Positions 1 to 11,243 of a stretch of DNA of 64,000 nucleotides are shown piece after piece. The position numbers and the translations under genes were made by a program. Origin of the DNA: Massospora cicadina (Eukaryota; Entomophthoromycota; Entomophthoromycetes; Entomophthorales; Entomophthoraceae); assembly GCA_022478985.1 (NCBI GenBank), contig JAKSZP010013333.1, positions 62,001-126,000 of the forward strand, read 5' to 3'. Below the pieces are notes generated by a model. That model was not told where the DNA came from. It made no database searches and saw only the letters and a list, made by a program, of their open reading frames with translations. The stretch's first letter is position 1; every line of letters begins with the position of its first letter.

Positions 1-540
1 CCCTAGAGTCCATGTGGTTGAAAACAAAAAAACCTTGACCTTGATTCACTTACTGTAACGGTTTCAGACACAGTGCCAAGACCTATTGGAAACGACTTGT
101 TGAGAAGGTGGGAAAAGGGCCGTCAGCATGAAGGACGAGGAGCTTCATGCTGACATCCCTATTCAGCCTCAAGAATCATCCATATCCTTGAACGAATCTG
201 GAGCTATTAAACCTGGCGAAGAATTTCAGTATCTAATGATAATAAAGAAATTGATACTGCTTCTTCTTCCAATGACTCACCCATGTTCCTTACGCTGCCA
301 CCCCAGTTCAGAAGTCTGGTCACCCAGGTTTCAGTTCAAGTTCATAAAATTTTAATCCTTTTCATAGTCAACAGTAACTCCCCATGGACGTCATATCATC
401 CAAGTTAATGAAGCATGTTAAGATCGCTCCAGATCTGCCACACTATATGGAGTATGGCATGGAAGGCCCACAATGGCTCTTATATATAGGGGCTTAGTTA
501 TCTCTATCTTTACTGTTTAAAAAATTGTTGTAAACACCCC

Positions 541-690
541 TGCTGTTGCGCTAGATAGCACTAGTTATGACCTGCTCCTTATGACTCAGTTCCTTTGAGA
601 TTATTTGAAAGTACTCCATTATGATGGTGGCTTTCTGTACCTACTAGGGCATTGGGTACCTCAGATCTTTATGACCTCTCATGATTCTAA
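541..690 (+). pseudogene. Gypsy-A protease C-terminal remnant
   Basis: A conceptual translation of about 35 residues contains SYDLLLMTQFL followed by a hydrophobic stretch ending in WVPQ. It aligns by eye with the protease C-terminus of the element at 35638-42153, where AYDLLIGTQFMLEYKG is followed by YLFLLNYEVP. The catalytic Asp-Thr-Gly segment should lie upstream but is not recognisable. One in-frame stop interrupts the match. Confidence 0.5.
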
Positions 691-783
691 AACCAAAGTT
701 AAAGCCCAAGCCAGTTTACTGGAGAGTAAAGAGTAAATTGATCAGCTCAAATATCACATTAGGGGCTCCCAAGTCTGACTGCC

Positions 784-1131
784 CCTTCTGCTGTCAATGG
801 GCAAGAGGGCATGCCGATTTACTTGCCTAGGGTGACTACCATACCTCCGAAGTCCCAAGTCATTTCCAACACCTGGGTCCATGTTAACATCCCCTCAGGG
901 TACCTATTAGAAATCTGAGGCCTAGATAACCCGTCCACCAAGGAAGTGCTAACCTACCTGGGGATTCTAGACCTAGCTTATGCTGGATCTATATCAGTGT
1001 TGTTGGCCAACCTTACTGACATACCCAATTTATCAGGTCCAAACATTCATGCCGCCTATGTTTGCCTTCTACAGGTGGAGGCTATTGCTGATGTCTTAAG
1101 CTTTGTGTACTTGAGAGGTTTCAGCTTATAG
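784..1131 (+). pseudogene. Gypsy-A dUTPase-like domain
   Basis: One frame, with a single TGA (913-918 region), gives TIPPKSQVI, then VHVNIPSGYLLEI, then TYLGILDLAYAGSISVLLAN. The last block matches dUTPase motif III (G-V-I-D-x-x-Y-x-G-x-I-x-V-x-L-x-N), and the IPSGY block matches the strand just before motif II. dUTPase hydrolyses dUTP, and the domain is known as an extra module in some retroviruses and some fungal Ty3/Gypsy elements. Its position between protease and RT is the same as in the element at 35638-42153. Motif II (normally PRSGLA) is replaced by a stop and GLDNPSTK, so this copy is not functional. Confidence 0.6.
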
Positions 1132-1239
1132 ACACCTTTATCAGTCAACCTGGTTGATACCAATATCAGCAAAGGCCTCTCAGACAACCAATAACGTAAG
1201 GTTCAAGAGTTGTTGGAGGATTATTTGGACCTATTTTGG

Positions 1240-2069
1240 CCTCAACTTATAACTTCAGAAGAATGAATGGAGTCCTACATCATGTGGAGACTAGGAATTC
1301 TCCCCTTCCGGTCATGACCTTACCAAAAAAGCATGGTTGAAGAGGCTCAGGTGACAGTGGAACTCAAATAACTACTCAATGCTGGACTCCTGGTACCATC
1401 ACACAACCCTTGGGCCTCTCCTCTTCTGCTGGTTCAGAAGAAGGATGGCAGCCACTAGGTGGTGATGGACTATCGGCGACTCAATTCCATCACCAAAAAG
1501 GACAGCTATCCTATTCCCTGAATTGACAATTCCCTCATCTGCTTGCCGGATCTCAGTACTTTTCTGCTGGACCTTGCCAGCGGATATTGTCAAGTTGAGC
1601 TCACCCCTGAAGCTCAAGCCAAATGTGCTCTCATAACCAATTAAGAACTGAGCGCCCACAAGGATGCCTCAGGAACTTTGTATTGCCCCGGCCATTTTCC
1701 AATGTGCCATGGATGGGATCCTTGAGGGATTGAAACTTTCATGCACTCTCGTCTACCTAGATGACATTATTGTTTCCTCACAAACTTTTAATGAGCACAT
1801 TGTGCATCTCAGGGAAGTCTTAAATTGACTATGAAAGGCTTCTATAAAGCTTAAACCTTCAAAGTGCTCTTTCTTCCAATATGAAGTGTAATTCCTGGGA
1901 CACAATGTTTCCAAGGATGGCATTCAGCCTATACTGGACAAGGTCGACGCCATAGAGAGAATGTCACGCCCCCAAAGCTTAAGGGATATCCAGGTATTCT
2001 TAGGCACGGTGGGCTATTATCATCAATTTATCCCCTGGTTTGCTGACCTACTGAGCCACTAGTCTACCT
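1240..2069 (+). pseudogene. Gypsy-A reverse transcriptase remnant
   Basis: Recognisable Gypsy RT blocks appear in several frames: AGLLVPSHNPWASPLLLVQK then KDG, VVMDYRRLNSITKKDSYPIP, and DLASGYCQVELTPEAQAKCA. Further on are a Y-L-D-D-I-type region around 1750-1770 and the connection region near 1990-2060. The frame contains TAG after GSH, where the related element at 39 kb has a tryptophan codon, and TGA where it has arginine. Multiple frameshifts follow 1650. Confidence 0.75.
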
Positions 2070-2540
2070 CCTACATAAGAACGTTCCATTTGAATGGCGG
2101 CCTGAACAAGAACAGGCTTTTAATGCCTTTTGGACTGCTCTATGTACTAAACCCATTCTAGTCCACCTAAACTTTGGCAAACCCTTCTTGTCTGCAGATG
2201 CAAGTGATGTTACCGTTGGGGCTATCCTAGACAAACATGATGAAAGCCAGGTTGACCATCCCATGGCCTATTTTAGTAAGACACTGAGTAAAGCTGAACG
2301 GAGCTACAGCGTTACTGAGAGAGAGTGCCTGGCTGTCTTGCTAGACATCAAACAAATCTGGCCTTATCTCTACGGTACTCACTTTACTATTGTTGCAGAT
2401 CACTCCTCGCTCTAGTGTCTCCATAAAATGAAGGACCCAGATGGCCAACTAGCCAAGTGGGCTTTACGACTACAGAGCTATGATTTTACCATTTTACATT
2501 GTGCAGGCACGATTCACCAAAATTCCAACAGCCTCTTCAG
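2070..2540 (+). pseudogene. Gypsy-A RNase H remnant
   Basis: The best-preserved open stretch is 2188-2415. It contains SADASDVTVGAILDK, PMAYFSKTLSKAERSYSVTE and FTIVADHSSL, the D-A-S, E and D-H blocks of Gypsy RNase H. The alignment continues past a TAG stop into LHKMKDPDGQLAKWALRLQ. RNase H degrades the RNA strand of the RNA:DNA hybrid during reverse transcription. Confidence 0.8.
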
Positions 2541-2759
2541 GATGCCATTGCTAGCAGCTTTGACCCCCTAGGAGGACCAGCTATATGATTTAATAGGACG
2601 ACCTGAACAATGGGAATTGGAAAATCCTGAGATCCAAGCTGAACTCCAAAGGATGACTTGAGACACTCAAATTGAGGATGGGCTTTGCAAGAAGGTTAAT
2701 AAGAAGTGGCTCCCTTATGTCCGCCCCTATTCCCAAACTGATTTTATTCTAGAGGGCCA

Positions 2760-3420
2760 TTCTACTGTGGGACACGGGGCAGTTAAGAAGATTCATGAAT
2801 GGCTGAAGTCATGATGCTATTGGGACCAAATGATGGAAACCATCCAAGAGGTCTTGGAGGAATGTATGACTTGCCAAGCTCAAGACTGAGCCAATCCTCG
2901 ATTCCAACGCTCAGCTGTCACCCCAACCAGGCCCTTCAATGTCATTAGCATTGAAGTAGTGGGCCCTCTTCCCACTGGGCTGCATGGCCATAAGTATATT
3001 ATCCTAGCTGTGGATCACTTAACCAAGTGGGTTGAAGCGATTTTGGTCCCAGATGCAACTGCCAAAGCCCTCTTCCTTGTTTGATCCATTTTCATCCAGC
3101 ATGGGTGCCCCCAAACCTTACTTTAAGACAATGAGCTGAACTTCACTTCACAGGTAGTACAAGAACTCATCTTGCTATTTGGCACTACCCAGAGTTCCTA
3201 TTCCCCTTACCACCCTTCTACTAATGGGGAAGTAGAACGTGGTAACAGAACTCTCATTTTCATTCTACAAAAGTTGGCCACCTTGGATCCTGCCCATTAG
3301 AACCACTACCTACCCAGCGCTTTGCTTTTCTAAATGGTAAGCTACCACTGAGTCATTAAGATGTCCCCTTTTGAAGCCCTATATGGGCGTGCACCTTGGA
3401 TACCAAGTAGCGTTTAACCA
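2760..3420 (+). pseudogene. Gypsy-A integrase remnant
   Basis: Translation gives a zinc-finger tail (CMTCQAQ), then VVGPLPTGLHGHKYIILAVD and HLTKWVEA, then DNELNFTSQVV and YHPSTNGEVERGNRTL. These are the D, D and E regions of an rve-type integrase core. The first catalytic position reads E (SIEVVGP), where D is usual. The domain ends near SPFEALYGRAP. Stops and small shifts interrupt it. No chromodomain is visible after it. Confidence 0.75.
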
Positions 3421-3788
3421 TTGCTTGAGACCTCCACACCTGAGAGCTCCAAATTAACTATGAGGGCCTTTACCAAAGAAATTGTCCGGTTTCAAGCCCT
3501 AGCCACACAAGGCACCATCACCATTAAAGGAAGAGAGACATCCTGATTTAATCTCGACTGCCCTCCTTACCAACTTTCCAACTAGGTGATCTTGTTCTCT
3601 TCTATCACCATTGACCTGAAAGCTGACAAAATAAGCTAGACATTCTTTGGTCTGGACCTTATAAGTCAAACATAAGGTGAAGTTTTAGTACTCCATTACT
3701 GATGTCAACCAGAGGACCATGGTCAATTGGGTACATGGCTGGTTCCATCAGCTGTATACCCCCTCTGACAGGATCTTGAGGGGTGTAT

Positions 3789-4543
3789 TGTTAGGATTCG
3801 AGATAGTGAACAAATCAAATCCCTCACTTCTGAATTGAGCCATAACAAATCAACTCTCAAACCTAACTGAATGTGGATGACTTCAGGATTCTCATCCCCA
3901 GTTCGTGAGTCACGTGAGGTGGAGTTTCCACCAATTTGGTCAGGTGGGCGGCGAAATACATCAAGGGTGCCCATCAGGTGGTCAATCTGGAAGACCAGGA
4001 AAGATCCTGAATGGATGGGTCTACGATTATCCTCAAGGCACCAAGTCCCCACTCACCCTATAAATATAGACACCTTTTTACCTAATATAATATTCAGTAG
4101 TATAACCATTTTTCCTTTTCCTTCTCAACCCTCTTGCGAATATGCAGCTTTGAGCCTCCTTTAGACCTTGGCAACAGTATAGAGAACTGTAACGCCAGCA
4201 ACTATTAACTTTAGTTTTTAAATAAACACAGTTAATTGGTAATCCAATGCTAAACTTGAATTATTCCATGGAATACTGATTATCTTGACAATTAGGGACT
4301 TCTTCCCTATCTTGGCTGAACTTGATCCACTCTCAGGTTCATGAGTTCCCAGCTTTAGTTCTTTTCACGCTGAGTTGGTGGAGATCCAAATCAAAATTTT
4401 GCTTATCTTCTAAGGATATCCAATCTTTACTTTTTATCACACAAAGGAGTCAACATTATTGTACTACAACAATAATAAAATGAATAAGAATATAACTTAT
4501 TAGTGCTAATTTGATCTTAACAAATCTTAACAATTTTTAACAG
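3789..4543 (+). repeat. Probable 3' LTR of Gypsy-A
   Basis: The coding remnant ends near 3780. A TGT start follows at 3789 (TGTTAGGATTCGAGAT), and a plausible ..ACAG/ACA end lies near 4543. The stretch holds a TATA-like CTATAAATATAG at about 4060, as expected for an LTR promoter. The 5' LTR is not in the window, so neither boundary can be confirmed by comparison. Confidence 0.35.
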
Positions 4544-4889
4544 TGACAGAATAGTCTGGTGCAAGAGATAAAGAAGTCTTAATGTTGAACAACAGTTAGA
4601 TGCAAAAAAACCTTCTTTATAAAGATTTTTCACCTCAATCAGGTAACCTTTTACATCACTGTGATTTTTTCCTCACTTAAAGGTACTAGAGACTTAAGCC
4701 TATGTCTTTCATGGCTACCTGCCATACAAGGATCTTGGTCAACCTTACAATTAATTCCTTAACTCCTGTATCAACCCCAGGTTGAATGAGACTTGGAAAT
4801 ATTTTACTACCCTTGAGCCACTTTGATCTTAACAAATCTGCTTTATTGAAAATTTATTAGAGAATTTATAGGGAGAATTTGGTGCTCAA
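4544..4889. other. No gene or known element recognised
   Basis: AT-rich sequence between the probable Gypsy-A LTR and the dispersed repeat that follows. I see no coding motif, RNA gene or tandem repeat. Confidence 0.4.
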
Positions 4890-5375
4890 CTCCTCAGTTG
4901 GCACCTCAGCTATGAAATAGCATCTGTTGCTGTTACTTTACCCTGCAAAGTCTCTTCTGATGATGGTCTTCTCCAATAGCTAAGTATTCCTATGTTGGAA
5001 ATCTCAGAGACCTTAAAATGGAAAGAGCCAGAAAACATGCCCCTAATGTTCCCACTCAATCACATCAAACCAACCACAATTGGCTAGAAACATGCTTAGG
5101 TAATGGGACTCTTTACCCATTATAGCAGGTTGGAACCAACTGATTATTTGTTAGTTTCAGGTAGCATCAATCACCTCACAACTGCTGATTTAATTCCCAA
5201 TCAGTCATTAATGAAACCTGAGTGATCCCAACTTGGTACAACTATTAGTTAATAAACAATCATTATCAGATGACCCAATTTTGTTGGCAACTCTGCTCAA
5301 CAAGATTCTTAAGTATCCACATGGATTGATCCATGATGGATCTAAACCCAGTGAATAACCCAAAAATCCCTTGAT
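4890..5375 (+). repeat. Dispersed repeat R, copy 1
   Basis: This segment is similar over roughly 480 bases to the reverse complement of 20185-20690. Shared blocks include TGCTTAGGTAATGGGACT followed by TTACCCATTA, AACCAACTGAT, and ATGGATTGATCC near the right end. No coding potential or terminal structure identifies the family. It is probably a decayed transposon. Confidence 0.6.
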
Positions 5376-6121
5376 ATAATTAACCTAATCAAGATCAAGC
5401 ATTATCCAAATTATTTGCTATTGGAATTTAATTTCTAGCAAACCAGCAGATAACCTAAGAAGCTAGAAAGTTGAGCAAATATACCAACTTCATAAAAAAT
5501 TAAGTAATACCTCATCAATAAGAGTATGAACTTTGAGGATGTGATATCACATTACAGTGTTTTACTGGACATTTTATTGCTCTTGTATTATGAAAATATA
5601 AGACAAGTCAGGACTTAACCCTGGAACAAATTAATACAATAAAAAAAATTGTGCTGATAACTTACAAGTTTATGTACAGTCTAAAACGTATGGCAATGTA
5701 GCCTAATAAAAATCAATTATAGTAATTCTACATTATTAACTTCATGAACATTGATATTGAATCCCAAAAGTTACTATATTCAAAAAACTGCGTAATTTGA
5801 AGGGGATTCAGCTATGGTTAATTTAAAGCTTAGGATTTTCATTAGCAACCTATCTCAAATAAGTCTTTAATCAAGCAAATGATTTGTGATGACCCAAAAA
5901 GCTCTGGAATTACTCTGCTGTCAAATTATCATATAAGCAGCTCCCCCTCCTTATATTCGCTAGATTCTGTACCTAATTGTTAATAAAACCCCTTTTAAAT
6001 TACTTCAGGTAATTAGCCTAAAATTAAATTATGGTGCAGAGTATAAGTCCATGGATGCCACAGTGCTGGAAGTAGTCTTTAAACCATGACAACTTATGTT
6101 TCTTCTGTTGTGCACATGACT
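5376..6121. other. AT-rich spacer, nothing recognised
   Basis: I find no open frame of note, RNA gene or repeat. It ends at the target-site duplication of Gypsy-B. Confidence 0.4.
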
Positions 6122-6126
6122 ATCTC
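6122..6126. repeat. Gypsy-B 5-bp target-site duplication, left
   Basis: ATCTC precedes the 5' LTR and is repeated at 12102-12106 right after the 3' LTR. Five-base duplications are normal for Ty3/Gypsy integrases. Confidence 0.8.
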
Positions 6127-6984
6127 TGTCATGTGCACATGATATAATAGTGGGGACCAACCCCAAAGATAAGGCTGGGCACTTGAAGGCCCAAAAGGTG
6201 AAGCTACAGGGCCTCCCAGACCTGAAGCACACCCTATACCAGCGCTGGGTAAGGGCAAAATATGCCCAGGTTGGTCCTAGTTGGGTGCCAAGTGCCCAGC
6301 CCCTGACGTCAGGCCATGCGTTAAAATGAACTATATACCAAATAAAGGTGGATGGTTCAGTTCGGTTAATCAAGGAAGGGTGCATTGAAACCTGTTCTAT
6401 CTATGAAATAACGCGCTCAGGTCAAATCCAACTTCAACCAATCACTCAAGTGAAGTCATTTTCAGCCTATTCTACTAACTCAGATGGCAGTATCACCCTA
6501 TTGGTAAGTCGCTGCTCGGGCCCACTGCAGCATAACCCAATATCCCCATCTGAGCTTAAATACGTTTTTTCCCAACCAACATTCCTTGTTGGTTGACTTT
6601 GCAAATGAACCTTTTCCCATTTACATTATTTTACCATTTTTATAATATTCTGATCACTCCTGAGCGCAAACCTCTTCAAGGAGGTCTCATGTTCTGTTAC
6701 CCTTGCCATTGCAAGGACCTTGCAGCTCTCAACTCGTGCACCATTTGTTTGCTCAGGTTCCCTCCAACCTGGGTCACTTAAACCTTTCTGATATGTGCAC
6801 CGCGCCATTTTCTACTGGTGTTTTTATCATAAATCACGCTTTTCTATGCCTAAGCTGTTATTGCTCCAGCACCCTCAGCTGGGCTCTAATGACTTTGGTA
6901 TTAATAGCTAGTTCCCTGACGTTGGCTTTGTGCACCAAGCACTACCATGCTGGGAACAGGAGAGTTATAGACACTCTCCTTACA
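6127..6984 (+). repeat. Gypsy-B 5' LTR
   Basis: 858 bp, TGTCATGTGCACATGA... to ...CTCCTTACA. It is collinear with 11244-12101, with scattered substitutions. It includes a TATA-like stretch followed by AATAAA around 6330-6345. Confidence 0.93.
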
Positions 6985-7673
6985 TTAGTTGACCAACCAA
7001 ATTTTCTTATGTGCACAAACTTTTTCTATGTGGAACTTTTCTGAAGTGGAAACAGTGGCTGTCAGCTGTGGGCTCCAGCTATCATTAGCTGCACCGCTGT
7101 TACCTCTTTTTCCCAAAGTTTGGAGCAACTCAGCGTTATTTTGGTTGCCTCCAACTGGAAAGTATCCACCCTTTGTGTTCATACCTGGTAGATTTGGACA
7201 CTTTAATGCCCAAAAGTCATGATTCCCCAACTTTCTGCCAAATTAATTAAATTCCATTCCAAGAAATGAGTTTCCCTTCGCCAGCACGTTCAGACGATGC
7301 TGGTGGAATCAGCGCAGATGGGCCTGGTGGTGTTGGCCTTGGATAACATTGGGCATTCCATTGTGGATCAAGGGATAGGGTCAATCGCGTCAGAAAACGC
7401 GTTTTATAACAGAAACCTGGTCTCTACCTCTGAACCATTTATTAGTTCATATGGCCTGGATGAGGACCCTATTCTGGTATATCAAATTATCCCTAAGAAC
7501 CCACGGTTGACCTCTACCATGATTAGGCGCACTCAGGAAGTGGAAAAGGCACTGCGTTTAAAATATAATCAAGTATATGCACCTGCAGAAGGCATGGTAG
7601 GGTATGTGGCCTCAGTATTAAGAGTGGCCAAATATCTCACCCCTTTTTTGATTCCAAAACCAATTCTGTTTGC

Positions 7674-8234
7674 ATGCTTGAGCCAGATGATGAAATTTTT
7701 GGTGAAGTGTTGTCACTGTCTTCCATAAATAAAGAACATTCCGGGTATTTTCTGTTGACTGCCACCCTCTCCTCTCCTTTAGGGAAGCTCGCCACTACTA
7801 TTTTGGTGGATACTGGCGCCTCTGAAAACTATATGGACCAGTACTTAGCCGACTACCTTGGACTGAGTTACTTGCCAGGTGATGTGGTTAGAGGAGGGGA
7901 GTCCTAAGGTATTCCCACAATGAAGATCATTGGGACAGTGGACTATCAGATTGGCAAGTACTACTTGTCTGATTACTTCAGTGCGATCAAAAACCTCCTG
8001 TTCCCTATCATTTTGGGTGTAGAGTGGTGGCAGAAGTTTGACGTAAGGACTAACCTGAGGGAGAATACCCTGTCCCTCACCATGGAGAATGGTCGCACAT
8101 TTGTTGTGCCTTTGTTGGAAGAAAACGCCCCAAGAAAATTGCCCCATTGGCCCCACCATCTCCCTTGTCGCCTTGCCTCGATGCAGAAGCCCTCAGTGGA
8201 AATTTCTATACCTTCTTGCTTGGATGGTTTGTAA
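7674..8234 (+). pseudogene. Gypsy-B aspartic protease
   Basis: The frame from 7674 reads LATTILVDTGASENYMDQYL, with an intact catalytic Asp-Thr-Gly. It continues past a single TAA at about 7905 (sense CAA is likely, between GGES and GIPTM) into the flap and PIILGVEWWQKFDV, the hydrophobic-ILG block near the protease C-terminus. The enzyme would cleave the Gag-Pol polyprotein. The same ILGV-W-W block occurs in the protease of the element at 27572-35456, marking a shared lineage. Confidence 0.8.
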
Positions 8235-8239
8235 CCCTC

Positions 8240-9122
8240 TTTTGATGCAGCATCTGCCAACGCACTCCCTGAGCACTCTGAGTTTGAATGTGACTTCAAG
8301 CTCACGGTGGATCTGGTGCGTATCTCTTCCCCTATATACCCATTGAATGTCTGGGAGGAGGAGGCGTTGGATGTATGGGTAAAAGAACAGTTAGCCAAGG
8401 GTGCGATTTTTCAGCATACCTTCCCTGTATGCTCCCCCTACTCTTCGTGGAGAAGTCTGATGGTACCTTACGCCCCTGCGTAGACTATGGTAACCTTAAC
8501 AACGTTACTGTACCAGACCTCCATCCCAACCCTTTGGATTCCTAGATTTCACGCTATGTGGAGAAGGTGAAGGTCTTCTCCAAGCTGGATTGCCTTAACG
8601 CGTTCAATCCTATCTGAATTAAAAAAGAGACAAGAGTGGTTGACTGCATTCTGTAGCAGAAAAGGGATTTTTCAGTTCAGGGACATGCCCTTTGTGCTTA
8701 AGAATGCCCCTGCTATCTTTCAACACCGCATTGATGCAGCGTTGGGGGACCTGTTAGGGGTATGCGCGGTCGCCTACATGGATGATATCCTGGTGTTTTC
8801 CCTGATCAGGAGTCCCATGCAGTTTACCTTTAGCAAGTGGTGGAGCGGTTAAAGGCAGCCAGCCTTACGTTGAAAATTTCTAAGTGTGAGTTCTTTAAGT
8901 CCCAGGTCACATTTCTGGGCAACGTCATGTTTGACCAGGGGCACATGATAACTCCAGACAAAGAGAAGGCGATTTGTGAGTGGCCTACACCCACCTCAGT
9001 TAAGGAATTAAGGAGCTTTTTGGGGACGTACACATTCCTCAAGAAGTTCACTCCCAATCTATTTGAGGTGGCGGCTCCCTTATACAAGGCTAGTGGTGCC
9101 AAGGTGCTTCAGTAGTCCCCCA
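8240..9122 (+). pseudogene. Gypsy-B reverse transcriptase
   Basis: The 8640-8820 frame reads TAFCSRKGIFQFRDMPFVLK, then AYMDDILVFS, the Y-x-D-D active site. After a frameshift near 8835 the frame from 8837 continues with ISKCEFFKSQVTFLGNV and the thumb/connection region VKELRSFLGTYTFLKKFTPN. Upstream, in other frames, are [14 protein letters not shown] and the VDYG region. A TAG at 9113-9115 (VLQ-stop-SPNLENAF) sits where RNase H connections normally have tryptophan. Confidence 0.85.
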
Positions 9123-9124
9123 AT

Positions 9125-9892
9125 TTGGAGAATGCTTTCCAAGCAGTGAAGTGCACCCTGTTGTCCATGATTGTTCTTCACCATGTCGACCCTTCAAAGG
9201 AGTTCATTGTGTCAACTGATGCCTCCAACTTCGCCATAGCGGCCGCCATGTTACATGTAGGTGAAGATGGGATAGAGCATCCGGTGGGGTATTTTTCTAG
9301 GAAGATGTCTCTGCCTGCGTTGAATTACGCTGTTTATGATAAGGAGTTACTAGAAGTGGTGGAGGCACTGACATATTGGCGTCACCACTTGCATGGCTCT
9401 ACCCAGCCATTCTGCATATGTACAGACCACCGTGCCTTGCTGTACTACCACGCCCCTCATGTCCTGACCCCACGTCAGACCCATTGGCATGAGACCCTTG
9501 CCCAATTTGCATTCATGTATGAGTTCACCAAGGGCAAGGATAATGGTTTGGCAGATGCTTTGAGCCGCAACCCTGTATTAGCCCCTGACCGCAAGGAGGT
9601 AGAAGTGCACAACACCCAGGTGATGATTCCTTCAAGCAAAATTATGTCGTTACTTCCCTCTCCTCTGGCTAACGGGCCAGCGTTTGCACCTCTTGATAGC
9701 GCAGAGGAATATGGTATGTTCAGAAAGGTCGCCCTCTCTCAGCTGCTGTCATGTGAATATACCCTGGTACTTGCAAAGAGCGCTTCAAATCAAGAGGATC
9801 TATCCAGGGGCTATCATGTCAAGGATGAGTTGGTGTGGTTCCAGGGACGCCCTTGGGTGCCTGCTGGACCACTGCACCTGGACATCATTTAA
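9125..9892 (+). pseudogene. Gypsy-B RNase H and linker
   Basis: An open frame of 255 codons, in the same frame as 8837-9112. RNase H motifs are FIVSTDASNFAIAAAML, VGYFSRKMSLPALNYAVYDK with ELLEVVEA, and ICTDHRALLYY; GLADALSRNP marks the usual end of the domain. The rest is the linker to integrase. A TAA at 9890-9892 separates it from integrase in the same frame, so only point stops break this part of the polyprotein. Confidence 0.88.
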
Positions 9893-10900
9893 AACCACCA
9901 TGATGGAATCACCATTGACCATCCGGGGAAAGCAAAGACCTTGGAGTTGATACATCGCTTTTATAATTGGAAGGGCTTGCCAGAGCAGGTGGGATGGTAT
10001 TGTAAGGAGTGCCTGGTATGCAACCAGATAAAACTCAATCGTCAACCTTTAGCAGAGTTGTTGGTATCAGTCCAAAAGGCTGATGGGCCCTGGACTTCCA
10101 TCTCAGTTGATTTCATTGTGGAGTTACCAGTCTCAGATGGTTACAATGCCATCATGGTAGTGGTGGACTGGTTCACGAAGTTTGCCCACTTTATTCCTTG
10201 CAGAACCACCATAACTGCAGCTGAGATGGCTAGGCTTTTTGTTATCCATGTGTTTGCGCTACATGGGGTCCCCCACGAAATTATCAGTGACTGGGGCCCT
10301 CAGTTTACCTCCATTTTTTGGGAAGAGTTGTGTAAGACTCTTCAGATTCGCCCTTGCCATTCAACTGCCTATCATCCCCAATCAGATGGGCAGACGGAAC
10401 GAGTGAACCAGTGCTTGGAACAGTTTCTGCGGCGTTACACCACTGCAGATCATTCAGATTGGGCTTCTCACCTTCCCATGGCCCAGTTTAGCTACAACAA
10501 TATCTTGCACTCTTCAATTGGTTGTTCCCTGTTTTTCGCCAGCCATGGATTTAACCCCACCTTTAACATGGAGCCCAGATGTGGGTCAAAGGTTGAAGCG
10601 GTGGTGGACTTTTCCAAGACAATCAAGAAGGTCCACAAGGGGGTTTCCACAAGCTTGAAGGTAGCTATGCAGGTATATAAGGAAAATGCTGATGGGAAGC
10701 GCCAAGTGGGTCCCTCATACAAGGAAGGGGATCTCATGATGCTTTATGCTTGTAACATCCCAATCAAGCAGCCATGTAAGAAGCTGAGACCAAAGAGGAT
10801 TGGCCCCTACCGCGTTGTTAGAAAGTTGGGCCATGCCTCATACCAGCTAGATCTCCCCCCTCATTCTGGATCTTCTTGGTGTTTCATGAGAGCAAACTGA
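9893..10900 (+). pseudogene. Gypsy-B integrase
   Basis: A zinc domain H-H-C-C is visible (HHDG..., LIHRFYNW, CKECLVCNQIK). The catalytic core follows with SVDFIVELPVSDGYNAIMVV (first D), IISDWGPQFTS (second D) and HPQSDGQTERVNQCLEQ (E). YREG-like and GPYRVVRKLG blocks close the domain. The 319-codon frame 9941-10900 is intact. A shift near 10880 is needed to reach the chromodomain. Integrase inserts the cDNA and makes the 5-bp duplication seen at both ends. Confidence 0.9.
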
Positions 10901-11220
10901 TGTTGTTTGAGGGCCTCCCACCAGAGACTCCTGAGTCCTATCTTGTGGATGGGGCGCCAGAGTGGGAGGTAGAAGAAATAGTTACCTCACGCCATATTAA
11001 AAGAAGACTTGAGTACCTGGTATCCTGGAAGGGCTTTGACACTGCAGAAAACAGTTGGGTTTCAGTGCGCGGCTGTATGCATGCCCAAGAACTGATTGAT
11101 ACCTTCCACCAGCAGTTTCCCCAGGCTGCCAGATCCCAACCAAAACTGACTGTCACCACCATAAAGTTGGCCCCTTCCCTCAAGAACTTTTCCCTGGTGC
11201 AAGCCCCTGGAGGGGGTTGA
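10876..11220 (+). CDS. Gypsy-B chromodomain (C-terminus of Pol)
   Basis: The frame starts VFHESKL, the usual junction between integrase and C-terminal tail. It then gives EWEVEEIVTSRHIKRRLEYL, VSWKGFDTAENSWV and a helix ELIDTFHQQFP. These are the chromodomain strands, aromatic cage positions and C-terminal helix. Chromodomains on integrases direct insertion toward modified histones. It is now one frame out from the integrase and ends with TGA at 11218-11220. Confidence 0.88.
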   Translation: MVFHESKLMLFEGLPPETPESYLVDGAPEWEVEEIVTSRHIKRRLEYLVSWKGFDTAENSWVSVRGCMHAQELIDTFHQQFPQAARSQPKLTVTTIKLAPSLKNFSLVQAPGGG

Positions 11221-11228
11221 GCCCCATT

Positions 11229-11240
11229 GGGAGGAGAGGG
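11229..11240 (+). other. Gypsy-B polypurine tract
   Basis: GGGAGGAGAGGG lies three bases before the 3' LTR, the expected place for the plus-strand primer. Confidence 0.6.
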
Positions 11241-11243
11241 TAA

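Larger units (their letters stand above)
1..4543 (+). mobile_element. Gypsy-A: decayed Ty3/Gypsy element, dUTPase-bearing lineage, 5' end outside the window
   Basis: Domain remnants lie in the order protease, dUTPase-like, reverse transcriptase, RNase H, integrase, then a probable 3' LTR. This is the Ty3/Gypsy order with an extra domain between protease and RT. Reading frames are interrupted by many stops and frameshifts, so the copy is dead. Bases 1-540 should hold the gag C-terminus and protease N-terminus, but I recognise no motif there. The protease, dUTPase, RT and integrase remnants all resemble those of the element at 35638-42153, so the two belong to one lineage. Confidence 0.85.
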
